Shown here piece by piece: positions 26,395 through 39,920 of a DNA stretch of 64,000 nucleotides. A program made the position numbers and the translations under genes. Source of the stretch: Scortum barcoo (Eukaryota > Chordata > Actinopteri > Centrarchiformes > Terapontidae); assembly GCA_023238725.1 (NCBI GenBank), contig CM041554.1:19144050-19208049 (forward strand). The letters run 5' to 3'. The stretch's first letter is position 1. Every line of letters starts with the position of its first letter. The notes under the pieces were generated by a model, which was given only the letters and a program-made list of their open reading frames with translations, searched no databases and was not told the origin of the DNA.

Positions 26395-26835
26395 GTATTA
26401 AACACACAGTATGTAATTTCTGCCTCACCATGGGAGTTGGTGGTGTGGTGTTTTCACCATTGCCAATGAAAATCTATCTGATGTGATTGATGTGACAGCG
26501 AGCAGGCAGTGTACTAAAGTTTTATTCACATTACATTTAGCCACATTTAAACACCTTTATTCACGTTATTTTCAAAGGGAGGGTTCTCCTGGACCCCGCT
26601 ATGCCCCCAATATCCTCAAACCCCAGAGACGTACCTAGTAAAGACCTAATGAAGCCACTGACAGGTGACAAAATGAAACAGTCCGTTACCATGAATAAAA
26701 TTACAGATTTATCTGGGTTAGAATATTGTTGGAAACATTTGGGATGATGCAAGTACACAACTCTACAAAATATATAACATGTTCAGGTCATTTTTTACCA
26801 TTTTGGTACAGAAATGTTAAATATTACATCTTTAA
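26395..26835 (+). repeat. Probable dispersed repeat (MITE-like)
   Basis: The stretch opens with ACACACAGTATGTAATTTCTGC, a form I associate with ends of fish dispersed repeats. It continues with TTTATTCACATTACATTTAG, a GGGAGGGTTCTCC segment, and near its end GATGCAAGTACACAACTCTA and AAAATATATAACATGTTCAG. The order fits a remembered repeat consensus, but I cannot verify the family or the ends. It has no coding capacity. Confidence 0.35.
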
Positions 26836-29800
26836 CCTTATAACACAATATGGTGAAACTGGTAATCCATAATAATGGTAGTCTAACACAGAAATCCTGC
26901 ATAAATTACCAAAACTAATTGTATTTTAATGAATAATAATTACTGATATCAAAATCAAATTTTGTTTCACCTTACATATACTGTTATATTTGCATCATTA
27001 CTAATAACGTCACTCTCCATTAGAGATACATAAATATCCTGCAGGGTAAAATCCAGGGCCAAAAAACACTGGAAGTCTGATAGTTTTGTTTTGTCTTCGG
27101 TCTGCCATTCCCCTTTGCATCGCTGCCAATTAATCCTGCAAAAAAAAAACTTGTGCACCTGCTGTAATTGAGGAATAAATAAAGCCATTTTCATTCTGAT
27201 TAGATAGATTACATGATAATGGTTTGTCAAAATTGTTCTGCCTCATCAGTATCACATCTAAGTTATTGTGAAGAGATTTGGAGGGATTTAAAGCAATTGT
27301 ATAACAATCTTGATACTGAAGGACAAAGTACAAAAGCTACAAAGCACAAGGGTGAAGTGAAGCATGTTCGCTGTTTTTTTTTTTATTGTGAACACAGCCT
27401 CAGTGCCTGAAAACACAAAAACCTGCTCATATTGTTGTTTTAAATATTGGATCTTTGATCAAACCCAAAGGGTAATGTTGATGTTATCCAGGTTTGGATG
27501 TGTCGTGTGGAAAGGGAAGGTGACTAAAGTGGTGGAAGAGCAGCAGCAACTGAGCAGGGAGAGAAGTGACCTGAACTTTAACAGGATGGAGCCAATTCCC
27601 CGAGGAGTAAACATTCAGTAAAAGCTGAGCAGCCCATATCTGTGGAGTAAATGGGCAGTAGAGTGGAGCATGTTCTTTCCTAACAGGGCCAAGGTACACT
27701 GCCAGGGGATCTGAACTTGTAATTCCCTTTTGCCGTTGCTTGACTCATCGGCGAGTGCACCGGCAACTTTTTTGCCAGAAAATAAGACTGGGGCTCTGAT
27801 ACGGATATCCATTATCAAGATTAAAAATGGGGCAGTGTAACATTATATTAACATAAGAATGGAAAAAGCGCTGCAGCTCTGGCAACCTGGTTCTGTGATA
27901 TCACAAGGACCAAAATAATGTCAGATTCACTTCACATCACTTGTGTGTTGCAGCTAGAGGCTATTTATTGCTAAGTCACACACTCATATTCATCACCAAC
28001 TTAAGGCTTTTATCGGTTTGCCATTCTGATATGTTACAGATATGCTCCACTGAAGCTAAAATAAACTTTTCATTGAGCGACTGTATTCAATATTAAACCC
28101 TTTTCTTTTCTCAGGTGGAGGCTGGGGAGCTGCCTGATTGTTGCTGTTGCTGTTATCTGACACAAATTTGAGTTATTGCCTTGTGTTAATTCTCCTAAAG
28201 AGTGTGAATATAAAGCTATACACTCTCTTAATAATTGCAGTCCTCACAGGGAGGCTGAGGGCAGCCATCTGTGAATGGATGAAGAAATAATGGCATGGTT
28301 AAGAGCTGCTTGGGGGAACCAAACACATTTATTTGTGTGAAGTGCCATGTTTTGAAAGCCAGAAATGAATCAGGGGAGCTTTCTTGTGCGTGCATCTACT
28401 TGACACAAGATGAAGCAGGTAGGATGTTTTGTGTGAAAATAGTAGTTCATCTATTTCAGAGGGTTAAATACAGTCGGTGGGAGCAGCAGGGTGCTGTCTG
28501 TGTGTAATGATGAGACTGTCCACAGTCGCGGGGTGCAGGATGCAGGGGTGTCTCTCTGTTTTGGAGCCGGAGCATTTCCACCTGCCGTCTACGTGACACG
28601 TGACAGCACCAATCCCACCTTATCTATCCTCTTTTCCTTTGCCTCTCCCCCCACTCATCCTTTTTTTTCCCTCCAACACACCTTCCCCTTCCATCATCCC
28701 TGTCTGCGCCGGTTTCAAACCCTGCTGTGATAAGCGCGCTGAATTAAAATGATTTCTTTTTAATTACTTTCCATATTAAGTGCAATCCGAAGCACATGCA
28801 TTATAAATGTATGTTTCACTCCACTCTGTATGAGGATTAAACGGTTGTGGGTGAACCTTGCCTGAGGGTAAAATAAACAAATGCAATTAAATTCATTTCA
28901 ATGGCAAAAAAGGCATTTTCTCTCACAGTAGACAGTTTTAGAGAGCAGAAAACAATCCTGTCCTCTATGTGAGGATGTGAAGTTCATTATTCTACAAATA
29001 GTGAGTAGAAAAACACTCTTTGCTTTAATTAGGGTGAAGCTTGTTTTCTACCTGTGCTTACAAGTAGTATAAGCCAGCTGAGAATAGCCGTATAGCGTGA
29101 TTGCTCTACAGTTGCTGCAGCAGCATATGGAAACATTTGGCCATCTTGTTTCATATTTCATTTCATGACAAATTAGCATCCAGGTCATTTTCTCAGTTTC
29201 CTGTGAGGAATGAGCCAACTGCGGTAACAAGAATCACCTGTATGGCTTAACGTGTTCACCGCACTGTGTCGTGCTCATGCTGCATGCTGAATTCCTGTTG
29301 CTAAATTACATGTTCTTTATATCCTTAAAGCACAGATCAATAATTTGTCTCTGGCTGTCAAGAGGCTGGCAGACAAATAGACGAGAAGGTAAATGGAACA
29401 GGGATCAATTATAGCAGGCAGGTCTTACGTCTGTCGAGAGGTCAGTGAGCTCACCTACACACACCTGCCACTCCAGGCCCACGCTGCCGCGCCAGAGCTG
29501 GAGCTGCACATCAAAGGCGCTCTACTTGAACTTGAAACTTGAATTGCCCATCCTCAACCCAAGAGACATTTGTGTCTTTCAAAACCCGAAGGGAAGAGAG
29601 TCAATCCACACATGGGGACCCTGATGACCCACAAGGCATAACATGAATTTACCCTCCCCACTCTGTCATGCTCTGTTTAGAGAGCAAAGACACAAAGACA
29701 ACCTGATGTGTATGGATTTTCTTTTAACGGTAATAAGACTGTCAGGGGGGCTGTACAGCTTGTGTGAGGATTTGGTGCCACAGACAGCGGTAATTGAAAC

Positions 29801-32800
29801 TGACAGTGGGTTGAGCACAATGGCACCGTGGATAACAACAATCATAACCCCCATAATCATCACAGCAGCACTGCATGCACAAAAAGTTCTTACATAAACA
29901 AAATTACCCAGCAGACACCAACCGTCTTATTTCCCCATCCTCATTGATTGTCTGAGCTTTCCCGGCGTGGGGGCCCCTGAGCCCTTGGTGTCATCAGGAG
30001 GCACCCAAAAGCACATGTCTCAGGGGTGCTGCAAGTTCTGCAGCCCCTTTATCTATCTAAATCATTTCTAGTTAGCAACAGCACTCAGGTATTCCTCCGC
30101 CTCAAACATGCGTGTTGAGATATGCATCAACAAAAGTTGCAGAATGAATTTTTGTAAACTTCATAGCAATTTACTTTCACTGAAAAAAAGAGGTTTTTCA
30201 GCTTGAGAGATGATAGGTAAACACTGCTCCTGTCAAAAGGCAGCATCACATGTCAAAAGAGGTGACATAAATTGCCATTTATTACGCTCATTTAAAAATA
30301 AGAGCAGAAATTATGTTTTTTATTTGTTCTGAGGGTTTGAAGGCAACTTGGGTAACACTTTGAATTCTTATTTCCAGATATGCTATTTTATTATGTTTAC
30401 TTTTTTGTTTCATATCTCACCTTGGAATTATTAAGTTCTATCTGCGACTGAGTAGAGATATTTTCAGATCTCATTTTTTAATGGGCTTTTGTAGAACAGG
30501 TGGATTTCTAATTCTGAAAACTCATTTTCCAGTTGGATTTATTTGGCTTTGACTGCTCAGGCTTTGTAAAATCAATCATTTTTTATTGAGAAAAAGAAAG
30601 ACAGTTTAGTCTTACTTGTATGCATTGATTACTGAAGACAATTAAGATGTAAAATTTGGTCTTTTCACTGACTTGAATTTGAACAATCATACAGAACTAA
30701 TGTGTTTAAAACACATTGCAAAACAATAGCAGAGAAAACTGTTTCTCATGTACTGGTGTTTTCCCTCATTGTTGTACATTTTTTTCTGTTTGCTAATGTC
30801 TCTCATTCTCCTGTTTTCAGTGCGATGTTTTTGACCTGGACAGCTGCATCACATCTGTAGTAGTCACTTTCTCCGCTGCAAAACACAAGAAACACAATTA
30901 GCCCAGTAGAGCTGTAGCAGCAGATCAGTGTTTCAAGTTTAAATCTAAAAACAACAACTAGCAGCTAGAAATCTGAACTGATCTCTGATTCCAACATTTT
31001 AAAGATATGGATATAATTTAAAAATCAGCTTTTGAAAAAGTTCAAGCTGGATCAAAACATTCGTACCTGTGGCATTCATAATGTTTTTGATAAAATCAAC
31101 CATTTTGAGGTTTAAAAACAAGTCTGAGCAAAGCTTAATCATCTTTTTCACCAGAGTCACAGACCACAAAAGCAACACTGTAAAGAGGCAGAACTTATTA
31201 AATTCTCTTGTGGGAAGTCTGAGGGCTGATTGGTGCTTTGCAGCTGGAAGCTTATAGAATAATATGAATAATTCTCTTTTGTATATAAAACACTGTTTTT
31301 CCTGATTTAAGCATCATTTATTCATAAAAAAAACACATACCTGAATGAAATGTCAGATCATGAATCACATGTTTAATAAGCAAAGTCTTCTGGTTATACT
31401 AATGTTATTTTTATCCATTAGAATTGGTGCAGCTTTTTTCATTCAAAGCAAATACACAACCATTTATAAAGAGGAGACTTACACCAAATGGATTCACATG
31501 AATGATGCACTGTGTGAAGAGGTCAGTCATTCCCGCCCACCATTATGTCAAATATACAAGAAGAAAACAATCTCTTTTTTTCTCTCCCATATTTCACTTT
31601 CAATTAATTCCTCGTTTTCATGAAGTCAAAAACCTAATTGCATGTGAGTCAGAGCAAACATCTGTCCTCATCATTTTCAATAAGTGCAAGCTGTCAGGCA
31701 TGTAATCAGAAAATCATGTGCTGTCAGTCATATTCCATTACAGTCAATGTAGCTCAATTTTTGTCAAGATGTGTGTTTTTGAATGTTTGATGCTCATTTC
31801 CTTGCACGAGCAGACGGAAAAACTTCCTGACTTCTGCGTCTGGTATCAGCAGATGTTAATGTCTTCGTAGCAATGGCGAGACGATACCAAGCACTTTTTT
31901 TTTTTTTTTTTTGCTGAGGGTTATGTCTGTTTTGGATATCTTTTTATTGAATCATATGACAGGTCCTGCATTTTGATGTAAAAACGCGTCGTTGTGAATA
32001 TTGCTCTGACTAGCAACAGTGTGCAGTGGGAAACAAAGTTAGCAGCCTCCCAGCTTGGTGCTGATAGATGAAAGAGGTGGTGGAGTGTTATTATGGCTGG
32101 AGTGTACTCAAAGGAATGCAATGGATGACCACTCTAGGGTCAACTCTGCTCACTCAGCCCTGGGGGGAGAAATCTCCAGCTGAAGTATCACCTGCTTTGA
32201 TATTGGTATGGTTGTAGAGCTTCTGCCTTTTGCTTTAACACACACACTCACACACTGACACAGACCCAGCAAAAACATGGAGGGCAGGGTGCACGGGCGC
32301 ATGTAAACACTGCACAACTTTGCACAAGCATTCATATAATTATTATAGATGTACATCTACACATGGAGTTTTTACAGTGGGAATTCTTTGACATTATTGT
32401 CCTTTATTTAATGCTATCCTTGCACATGTACATGAATGCATTCAAAAACATAGATAATGAACATTAATATTCAACAAAAACATAAGTATTCAACAAAGTG
32501 TCTTGTCTACATAATTACTGCAGAAAAAATCTGAAGAAGTTTTCAAATTTACGGAGTCACTGAAGTTGACTGCGGGGCAAAAATCAAGCCAGTAAGTAAT
32601 CCCAGGTTCTTCTACTTTCGTACCTCTGTGGTTGGCAACATTGTTTCAGCCTCAAAACAGCCCCCCCTCCGGTTCTGTCTGGCTCTCATTAGCCGGAGCA
32701 GCGGTGTAGACAAATGGTGAGAAATGAAATGGATATGCTTTAAAGTCTCCGTAATGGGTTCATGCAATGCCATGAACACAGCTAATTAAGGTCAGGGGAG

Positions 32801-32999
32801 TTCTCATCACAGACAGTCCTACGGTTGTGTATGTTTTTATCAGGGGCATTTATTATGCAGCCCTGACGAGGGCTGGGTGAGGAAAAGGGTGTCGCCCCCT
32901 GTGCGGCCAGAGTAATGATCTTCTACCTACAGTATTACCAATTTTAACCAAATGTTGCTTTCCTGGGACAGCTACACAGCAACAACACATGATTAAATG
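26836..32999. other. Non-coding stretch, no gene seen
   Basis: Only short frames without domains. It contains a T18 run (31895-31912) and a CTCF-like core on the minus strand near 32888-32906 (CGCACAGGGGGCGAC). A CpG-bearing patch at 29.4-29.55 kb might be regulatory. No repeat family was recognised. Confidence 0.5.
31895..31912 (+). repeat. Poly-T homopolymer (18 nt)
   Basis: Uninterrupted T18. No retroposon body was identified beside it. Confidence 0.9.
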
Positions 33000-33500
33000 T
33001 CCTTATTGCCAGCTATATATGTTTTTTAAGCAAATCAGAACCCGAACAAAGCTGCAGATTAAAGCGCATAGCAACAATCGTCCTCAGATAACCTGTGAGC
33101 TCATCTGTAATGCGTGTTTGTGCAGACAAAGACATTGGCTGTAATTAGCGATAACAAACGGCTCACTGGTCATTTAGGAAAATGCTCCCTTAAAATGCTT
33201 AATAGTTCAGGTGATTAACAGCGCACACCAGCAAACAGCACATCTATAATTTCTGATTGCCTTAATAACAGATAGATGAGACTTTAAGACCCAGAACATT
33301 ACTGCAGAGGCATTTAAAAATCTGGACTCATCTCGACGTTGGCCTCATTTGATAAACGTTCCGAAAGTTTGGCAGTGAGAGTTGGAGAGGTTAATGTCGT
33401 TGCTATAGATGCTGCAGTTATTTACTTGCCTTTAATTATTTCAAATAGGTAAATGATAAACACTTGCTGACGGGACAATAACAACATTGAATTGTAACTT
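33000..33500. promoter_or_regulatory. Candidate conserved non-coding element (enhancer-like)
   Basis: About 500 bp free of low-complexity tracts and open frames. It has a dense run of transcription-factor-like words: ATGATTAAATG, GTAATTAGCGATAACA (homeodomain and GATA-like), GGTGATTAACAGC, CTTAATAACAG and AGATAGATGAG. This texture is typical of vertebrate developmental enhancers. Conservation, the decisive property, cannot be tested here. Confidence 0.3.
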
Positions 33501-34059
33501 TTAAAAGTTGTAGTTAATGGTAATTGTGTGTCCAGAGGAAAAGCAGTAAGTAAATCATTTGCACTTAATTTGCACATAAATCATAATTATTTTATATTTA
33601 AGACACAATTAAGTTTGGTGCATACTTGGCTGCAGGTCAAGATGTGCTAAATGTTTTTGACATCTAATCACAAATCGATGCGTTTGTGGAATGAACCTTT
33701 GTAGTGTAAATACGATTACTGCAGTCTGTTGTCGCTCTTTCAAGGGGTATTTTTGATTTTCTTCTTTTCTACTTTTCTATTTTTTTCTTTTTTCTATTTA
33801 CATTATGAATCAACCCGTATCTGGGCACAGTGGGCACAGTTGGAGCCTTTACAGCTATTCAAGCTGCAAGATGTGAGTTTTAAGTTTCGCTGTGAATGTC
33901 TGTTGCCCTTTTATGTGTATCCACAGTCAGATTAATAGGTGAAAGCAGAGCACGTTGACATAAATGCTGGATGCTCTCCTGGTGAGAGCTCGAGGTTTAA
34001 TACCCCTCTCAGGTTCGTATGAGTAAATATGCTGGAGCCAGTAGTCAATCCGTTAATTA
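33501..34059. other. Non-coding AT-rich stretch
   Basis: No gene seen. A short direct repeat (GGGCACAGT twice) lies at about 33815-33835, and a (TTAA)n run at about 34052-34070 abuts the next repeat. Confidence 0.5.
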
Positions 34060-34255
34060 ATTAATTAATGTTCTTAAGTGAGCCAGTGAGGTTCTTGTAA
34101 GATGATGCTTTACCTTCTTACACAGCCAGGCTAGCTGTTTGCACTTTATTACCACTGTTATGGCTACGCTAGGCTAACCACCTGCTGTATCTCCATATTA
34201 ACCATGCAGACACGAGTGCAGCATCAATCCTCTCATCTAACACTCGCTACACTTA
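34060..34255 (+). mobile_element. Partial copy of the foldback MITE-like element (right arm)
   Basis: The stretch AAGTGAGCCAGTGAGGTTC, then ACAGCCAGGCTAGCTGTTTG, GGCTACGCTAGGCTAACCAC and finally CTCATCTAACACTCGC matches, in order, the right half of the element at 39921-40334 (AGTGAACTGGAACGTG, GTCAAGGCTATC, TATGCTACACTAAGCTATC, CTCATCTAACTCTC). The left arm is missing or decayed, so this is a half copy. It is non-autonomous, with no coding sequence. Confidence 0.6.
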
Positions 34256-36585
34256 TCTTCTCTTTTGATCACATCAGACATATCAGACATAATATTTCTT
34301 CCACTGTTGCCTCCACTGACACGACGGTAACTGAAACATCTGTACAATGAGGGGAGGATGAGGAGCAGGATGAAGTCTTTGTTTCATTAATAAGTAGGTC
34401 TAAAGGCCTTTTAATTAGTTGATAAAAAACAATAAATCATACGTGACACCATCCCTTTAGATTTGGTCTAAAATTTCATTTCTATTATTACACTTGTCAG
34501 TTTAACACTGATTATCACAGATTTGTTTGAGAAATGTTTTTGCTGTGTTGTAGCTTTCAGTCTCCTGGTGATAAGCATCAGAGTGACTTATTTTCATGTT
34601 CACAATCAAGGATCGTATTACTGTCTAATCTCACGCTCTAAGAAGCAAAGCTAGACGAAGATCTGGGAGATTTTCACATCCAGACTGTTTTCAAATCAAC
34701 CATTAAGATCTCCGTCTTCTGTAATCCTTTGAATGTCATTCACTTCTGATTTTTAACGCCATTCTGCACTCAGAGGGAGCGCGGCAGGACGAGCTGGGCT
34801 GTGTGTGTGCTTTAGTTCATTTTGAGTCAGTCGTGTGCAGTGCTTAGGAGGAGCTGTAATAAGGGAAATGCAGCCTGCACTCACACACAAGGCGCTGTGG
34901 TAGCTGGTATGCAGTAGATTCACATACCAGGAGGTAGCTTAGTGATTTTCTATCTGAACTGACTGAGTCAACACATGAATTAAATATTTTACTTAGCAAT
35001 TCTCTTGGTTACAACAACACTCTGCTGCCACAGCACTTTGAAACCTCTTTTTTTGTTGTTGTTAAAAAGGCAAAGTTCTTAAAGTCAGCACAGATTCACT
35101 CACTCGGAGCACCTAGGAAGCACATTTGATCTCGAAGCGGATTTGAATTAATCTGACAACCATCCATTGATACAAGGTAGTTTCTCCAAAATAAAGCTGC
35201 TGTTAGATCTCATCCCTGTCAGCTGCCGCCCTTTTTATGTTTATAAAATCCAGTATAGTCTAGTCCACTATACTATTAGATATCTTTAGCGGCTCTATTT
35301 ACTATTTCTGCAAAAAACTCGAAAACATTTTACATTTAACATGCAGACTCACTCTGCTGAACTGTACTTTTACAGTATATCCTTGTTGAAGGCTTTTGAA
35401 GGTATTGATAAAATAAATACATTGTTGATGTTTATTATGCATTCATTTTCTTATTATTAGCTGACTAATTAGTCTCTCTTTTTATTACTACTATAAATGA
35501 ATACTCTCTATAACATGTCTTTATCTGTGGGGATATAAAGGTTTGGGGGAAGGCTGAGTGGGTAATCAGGGTTAAAAAGTCAGAAATACTGTAAAAAAAA
35601 GAGGTGAAAGAGGAGTGCACCCTGTCTGCAATCCATCCGTTTGGGACAGAAATTGAGGATTTTCTCTATATTAAAATGTAACACCACAAAATAGTCTACA
35701 GATAATTTCACCAACTCCGGGATGTGATCTTAAATAATATTGTGGACGAGGTCCTGGCATCTGTGAGCTTCAGTCTTGCCACACAGTTGTTTATGTCTGC
35801 AATGTTGAATGATATAATAGGATTAATGGAAGTTCAGTTTGTGACTTGTGTGTTAGGAGAACCCACTGTGCTTTGAAGCCTTCGTGGTGATAAAAAAAAT
35901 GAAGAGACAGGGTATAATCAGTCCATGAAAAAGCTTGGGCACCCAGCAGTACAAGATTAAATAGATGGAGTGCCTCCCACAGATAATGCCAAAATAAACT
36001 TTTTTCTAACGCATATAGTTGAAAATAGCCAAGAGGAACAGACCAGGAGAGTAAACAAAAGATAAGAAATGAGCAAAAATCCCCTTTAAAATCACTTCCA
36101 GCTACAGCAGGGGTGTAAAGAAATATTGGTTCATCTATTTGAGGTTGCAGCCAACAGCATTGATTCAAAACAATGCTGGACCCATTAAAATCAATTAACA
36201 GCAAATTAAGCAAAATTAAGGTGTTTGTCTTCAGTGGAGTCCTTGTAAAGACTGCTTAAAAATGTTTTCATCCAAAAGATGTTGCTTCCCCTTTCTAAAA
36301 ATAGATTAATAGATTCATACAGAGGAGGCGGGTAACGTTTTGATTTTCAGCAACAAGTAAAACCAGTATAAACCAGTCCACTACAGTGACTGGACTACAG
36401 CATAACACAGGATCACATGGTATGACATGATTCATGTGAGCAAGATACACAGATCCAACTATGACAAAGTCACTGTCTAGAATTGAAATGTGTGTGAATT
36501 TTAAATACTGCAATAAACTTGTTTGTTGTCTTTATCAATTCATATCTATTGCTCCAGATCACAGCGCTAATAATATTTCAAAGTA
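34256..36585. other. Non-coding stretch, no gene seen
   Basis: It includes the longest minus-strand frame near the middle (140 codons, 35791-36213). Its translation is rich in F, L, W and H with no domain I recognise, and it has no flanking gene signals. I treat it as chance or an unrecognised transposon remnant. Confidence 0.5.
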
Positions 36586-36990
36586 AATGACTACGGAACA
36601 GGATGGATTTGTATTAATGATCCCCGTATGCAAATGACCCTCCACACATTTTTGCATCTCATCTCTTTGTTTTTCCGCACAACCAATGCTCATCAGCAGC
36701 AACGACCATGAGACTTCCCACAGTGAGGAAAAATCTTGGGCATGTTTCGGAACTCCACTGTCAGTGTTGAAAGGTATCTTACCAGGGGGCCTTTCTAATT
36801 AAACTGGTGCCCAAACCAAGGCTGTGGGAGACAATGCATCTGCTATGCAAAGTGGCTAGAAATCCTCCAGCTGCCCATCTGCAAAACTTTTCATCTGGCC
36901 TCTATCGAAGGAGGAGGTTTGGGAAAATGCCTTTATTTTTCATAATCCCCCCCCCTCTCTCCCACCTTATCCATATTTCATGAAGAGCTC
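36586..36990. promoter_or_regulatory. Candidate conserved non-coding element with POU octamer
   Basis: A complex-sequence block with an exact octamer ATGCAAAT at 36628-36635 (POU factor site). It also has TTTCTAATTAAACTGG (homeodomain type), TGCTATGCAAAGTGG, and CAGCTGCCCATCTGC (E-box-like). No open frame of note. It ends in a C-rich run near 36948. A further ATGCAAAT lies at 37182-37189. Function is inferred from motif texture only. Confidence 0.3.
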
Positions 36991-39920
36991 TGGAGGTATG
37001 AAATTGTCTGAAACTAATCCACTACTGGATATTTAGTCCCAGATTAAAATCACTCGCTTCACTGACTCATAATTCTGTTCCCATTGATTGCCTGGGTCCA
37101 GATATAAGTCAAGGATGTACAGAACATTTTTCCTGGGACTTTCTGAAATTGTATGTAGCGTGGCTCTTCTGCACTGAAGCCATGCAAATGGTGCCATCCG
37201 GAGTGAGTATTTGTTAGGCGTTTGCACTTACTCAGCACTGCCCGTGGTTTGTTAAGGCTCATGTTTAAATTGCTAGACACTCTAGACTTGTAACGGTGCC
37301 ACAAAAGCCACATCTGCAAACTTAAGCATTATTCAAACAAACCTGAAAACAGCCCCTGATCACCAAGATAGATAGCCAGAGACACAGTACTTCATGTCTA
37401 GAGATGGCAAAGGGATCATGTGAGGATAATGACATATTAGCGACGCTCATGGGCAGATCAATCTATTGTTGCCTGAGGTAAAAGTGTAAATATTTTCACG
37501 CTTGGCTATAAAAGGGTCCACTGACCATGAAAAATAACACAAAGATCCTGAGATTCTGCATGGATTGTAGAAAAAAATGAAATAGGGCATATATAATGAT
37601 AATAATAGAATGAAATATAGTGTATATTGACAGTGCTGTATATACAGAGTTGAAGTTTTAAAATCTGTCCTCAGGCATTTTCCATTTGTTTCCCATGCTG
37701 AGTGTGAGATGTGTGTCACATGTTGTGTCCAGCCGTCACATCAGCAAATTCAATACAAGCTGACAACAGCTCAGCAGCCTCATATCAACACAGAGAACGA
37801 AGAAAATGAAAAGAAAACACCAGAGTGGTGCTCAGAAATAAACACAAAACAGTCGCTGGTAGGCTTCCTTTAATGGAAAAGGATGGCAAAATTCAATATT
37901 TTACTTGCTCTTAAGAAATCCTTTAAAAAGACCAAAACCAATGTCTGTTCTTACTCTTTTTACTTTCTGACTTCCTTTCCTCCATCTGTGGCATATGGTA
38001 GCTGCAGGGAACTGTACCTTTTAGTGCACATGACTCAAACAGTACATTTGTCGAGGACTATTTTCAGCCGTGGAATAATAAACATTTGGTGCTCAAGGGC
38101 ATATTTATACAGCAACAACTTAGTGAACTAAAGTGGCCGTGTTCATTGTTTTTATAACACGACAAGCAGGGCAACAGGGTGGTCATTGGTGTGTTTCATA
38201 GTTTCTGGACATGATGGAAAAAGAAAAGAAATGCCTTTGGATACGGACTTGTTAGTGAGAGAAACTATTGATTGTTTGGGTCTTTTCATGGGATTTGTTT
38301 ACCATAACAAAGAATATAGAATATTATAATTTAAATGAAATTGATATTCGGAACATCTTATAACTACCATTATGTTGGGTTAGCATCTTAGCTAACTATC
38401 TCACTATCCACACCTCAGCACGATATGATTTTTCGTCAGTAAAAGTTTCAGTTAACCGTTGTCTTGATATGATCCAGAGAGACACACTGAGTCAATTTTA
38501 TCAGGAAATAATTTTGTTGGAACAATATGACAAGGGGAAAAAATATGCAAACAGCTTTCCAGCAGATGAAACTGTCTCATTCTCAGCCAGTTGTTTGCAG
38601 TCTGTTTAAACCAATTTCATTTTATTGTGGGTTAGTGATAATTGCCAATTAGAATGTACAGTAAAATTTCTCTTATCACGGTGTGAAAGTGCCTGGAATG
38701 AGACATACACAGGTGTGAATGATATGATAACTAGAGGTATTGTTCAAGTGCTGTTCAAGCTACAGTCTGACCTCCCAATGAATGCTGGCATTACTGACAT
38801 ATAATTGGGAAACATCTCTTCTCCAGTCTGAATGTTTTTGTGGTTTTGGAGCTGAGCTGGCTGGAGAAACAACAGGAGGGCCCACTCAAGACAAGCTGCG
38901 GGGGTGGGGGCCCCTTCAGATTTGCGTTGGGCTGTTTGCCTGCAGAGCTCTCCAACACATCATCCATGAGGCTCGGCCGTCACAAAGCTAAAGATGGAGA
39001 TGTGTTCGTGCATGCCTGCCAGAAAATTACAGCCCAGCTATTCAGTGCCAAAAGCCACACAGGCATGGCAGGTGAGAAAGTGAATGAAACTCTGAAACTC
39101 TGCTGGAGAAAGAGAGGGAGAGGATGTAATAAGCGCCGGTCTGTCACTGAGTCACTGTTCTGATGTCTTGAGGGATGTTAAAAAAAGAATTTCACAAGAA
39201 CTTGGAATTGAAAACATTTGCAGACTAGACCAATATATTGCTTGATTCATTCAGGAGACCAATAGTTTATTTAAAATAACAGTATGTACTAAATAAAATA
39301 TTAGAAATGCTGGATAACGGTCCCTTGAGGCAACAACAGAGCACATTCAGTATACTCAAAGACACAAGCCAAAATTGAAATTCTGCAACAACCACCAGCT
39401 TATCTGTGTGTACATGAAAAAAGTGAAGCACTTCCATGTGCACTTGATTAATTATGGAAATAAGTATTTGTTTGTTTTCTCTGACTCTTTGGAGCAATAA
39501 TCTGGCTGCAAATTGATTTTCAGCAGGCGTTAGCTAGAGTATCATGTCTGATATAGTACAAGCCCTCTTGTCTCTGAAGATTATTCCATCTATGAAGAAG
39601 CTGGCAAGTAAACAAAGGAACAGGTGGTTGGCTGCAAAAGAGGCAAAGGAATAATACCACGTCCACAGTACATGGATCCGTGTGTGTTTGTTGTTCGAGT
39701 TCCTAAGCTCTCCAGTCTCTGACTGTGAGCATGGGCCTAATGACAGTGTTTAGTCATCTCCTCAACTTCAAAAACACCCAGAAGTTTTGACAATGGTGCT
39801 GTTAACATGGTCATAAATTGTGTTTTTTTTTTTTGTCCTTTACTATCACCACAGCTGGTGCCATGGTCACTCTGCAACTGCAGATCTAAAAACTTTGAGT
39901 ACAATACGCATCTAAAATAG
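36991..39920. other. Non-coding stretch, no gene seen
   Basis: Short frames only. A 107-codon plus-strand frame at 38840-39163 has no recognisable domain and no flanking splice or promoter evidence. Mixed AT-rich DNA. Confidence 0.5.

Noticed and set aside
38341..38480. Words like TTAGCATCTTAGCTAAC resembling fish repeats
   Set aside because: Too short and isolated; the flanking landmarks of the family are absent.
38840..39163. 107-codon plus-strand open frame
   Set aside because: No domain, no flanking acceptor and donor pair in phase, and an overlapping second frame of similar quality.
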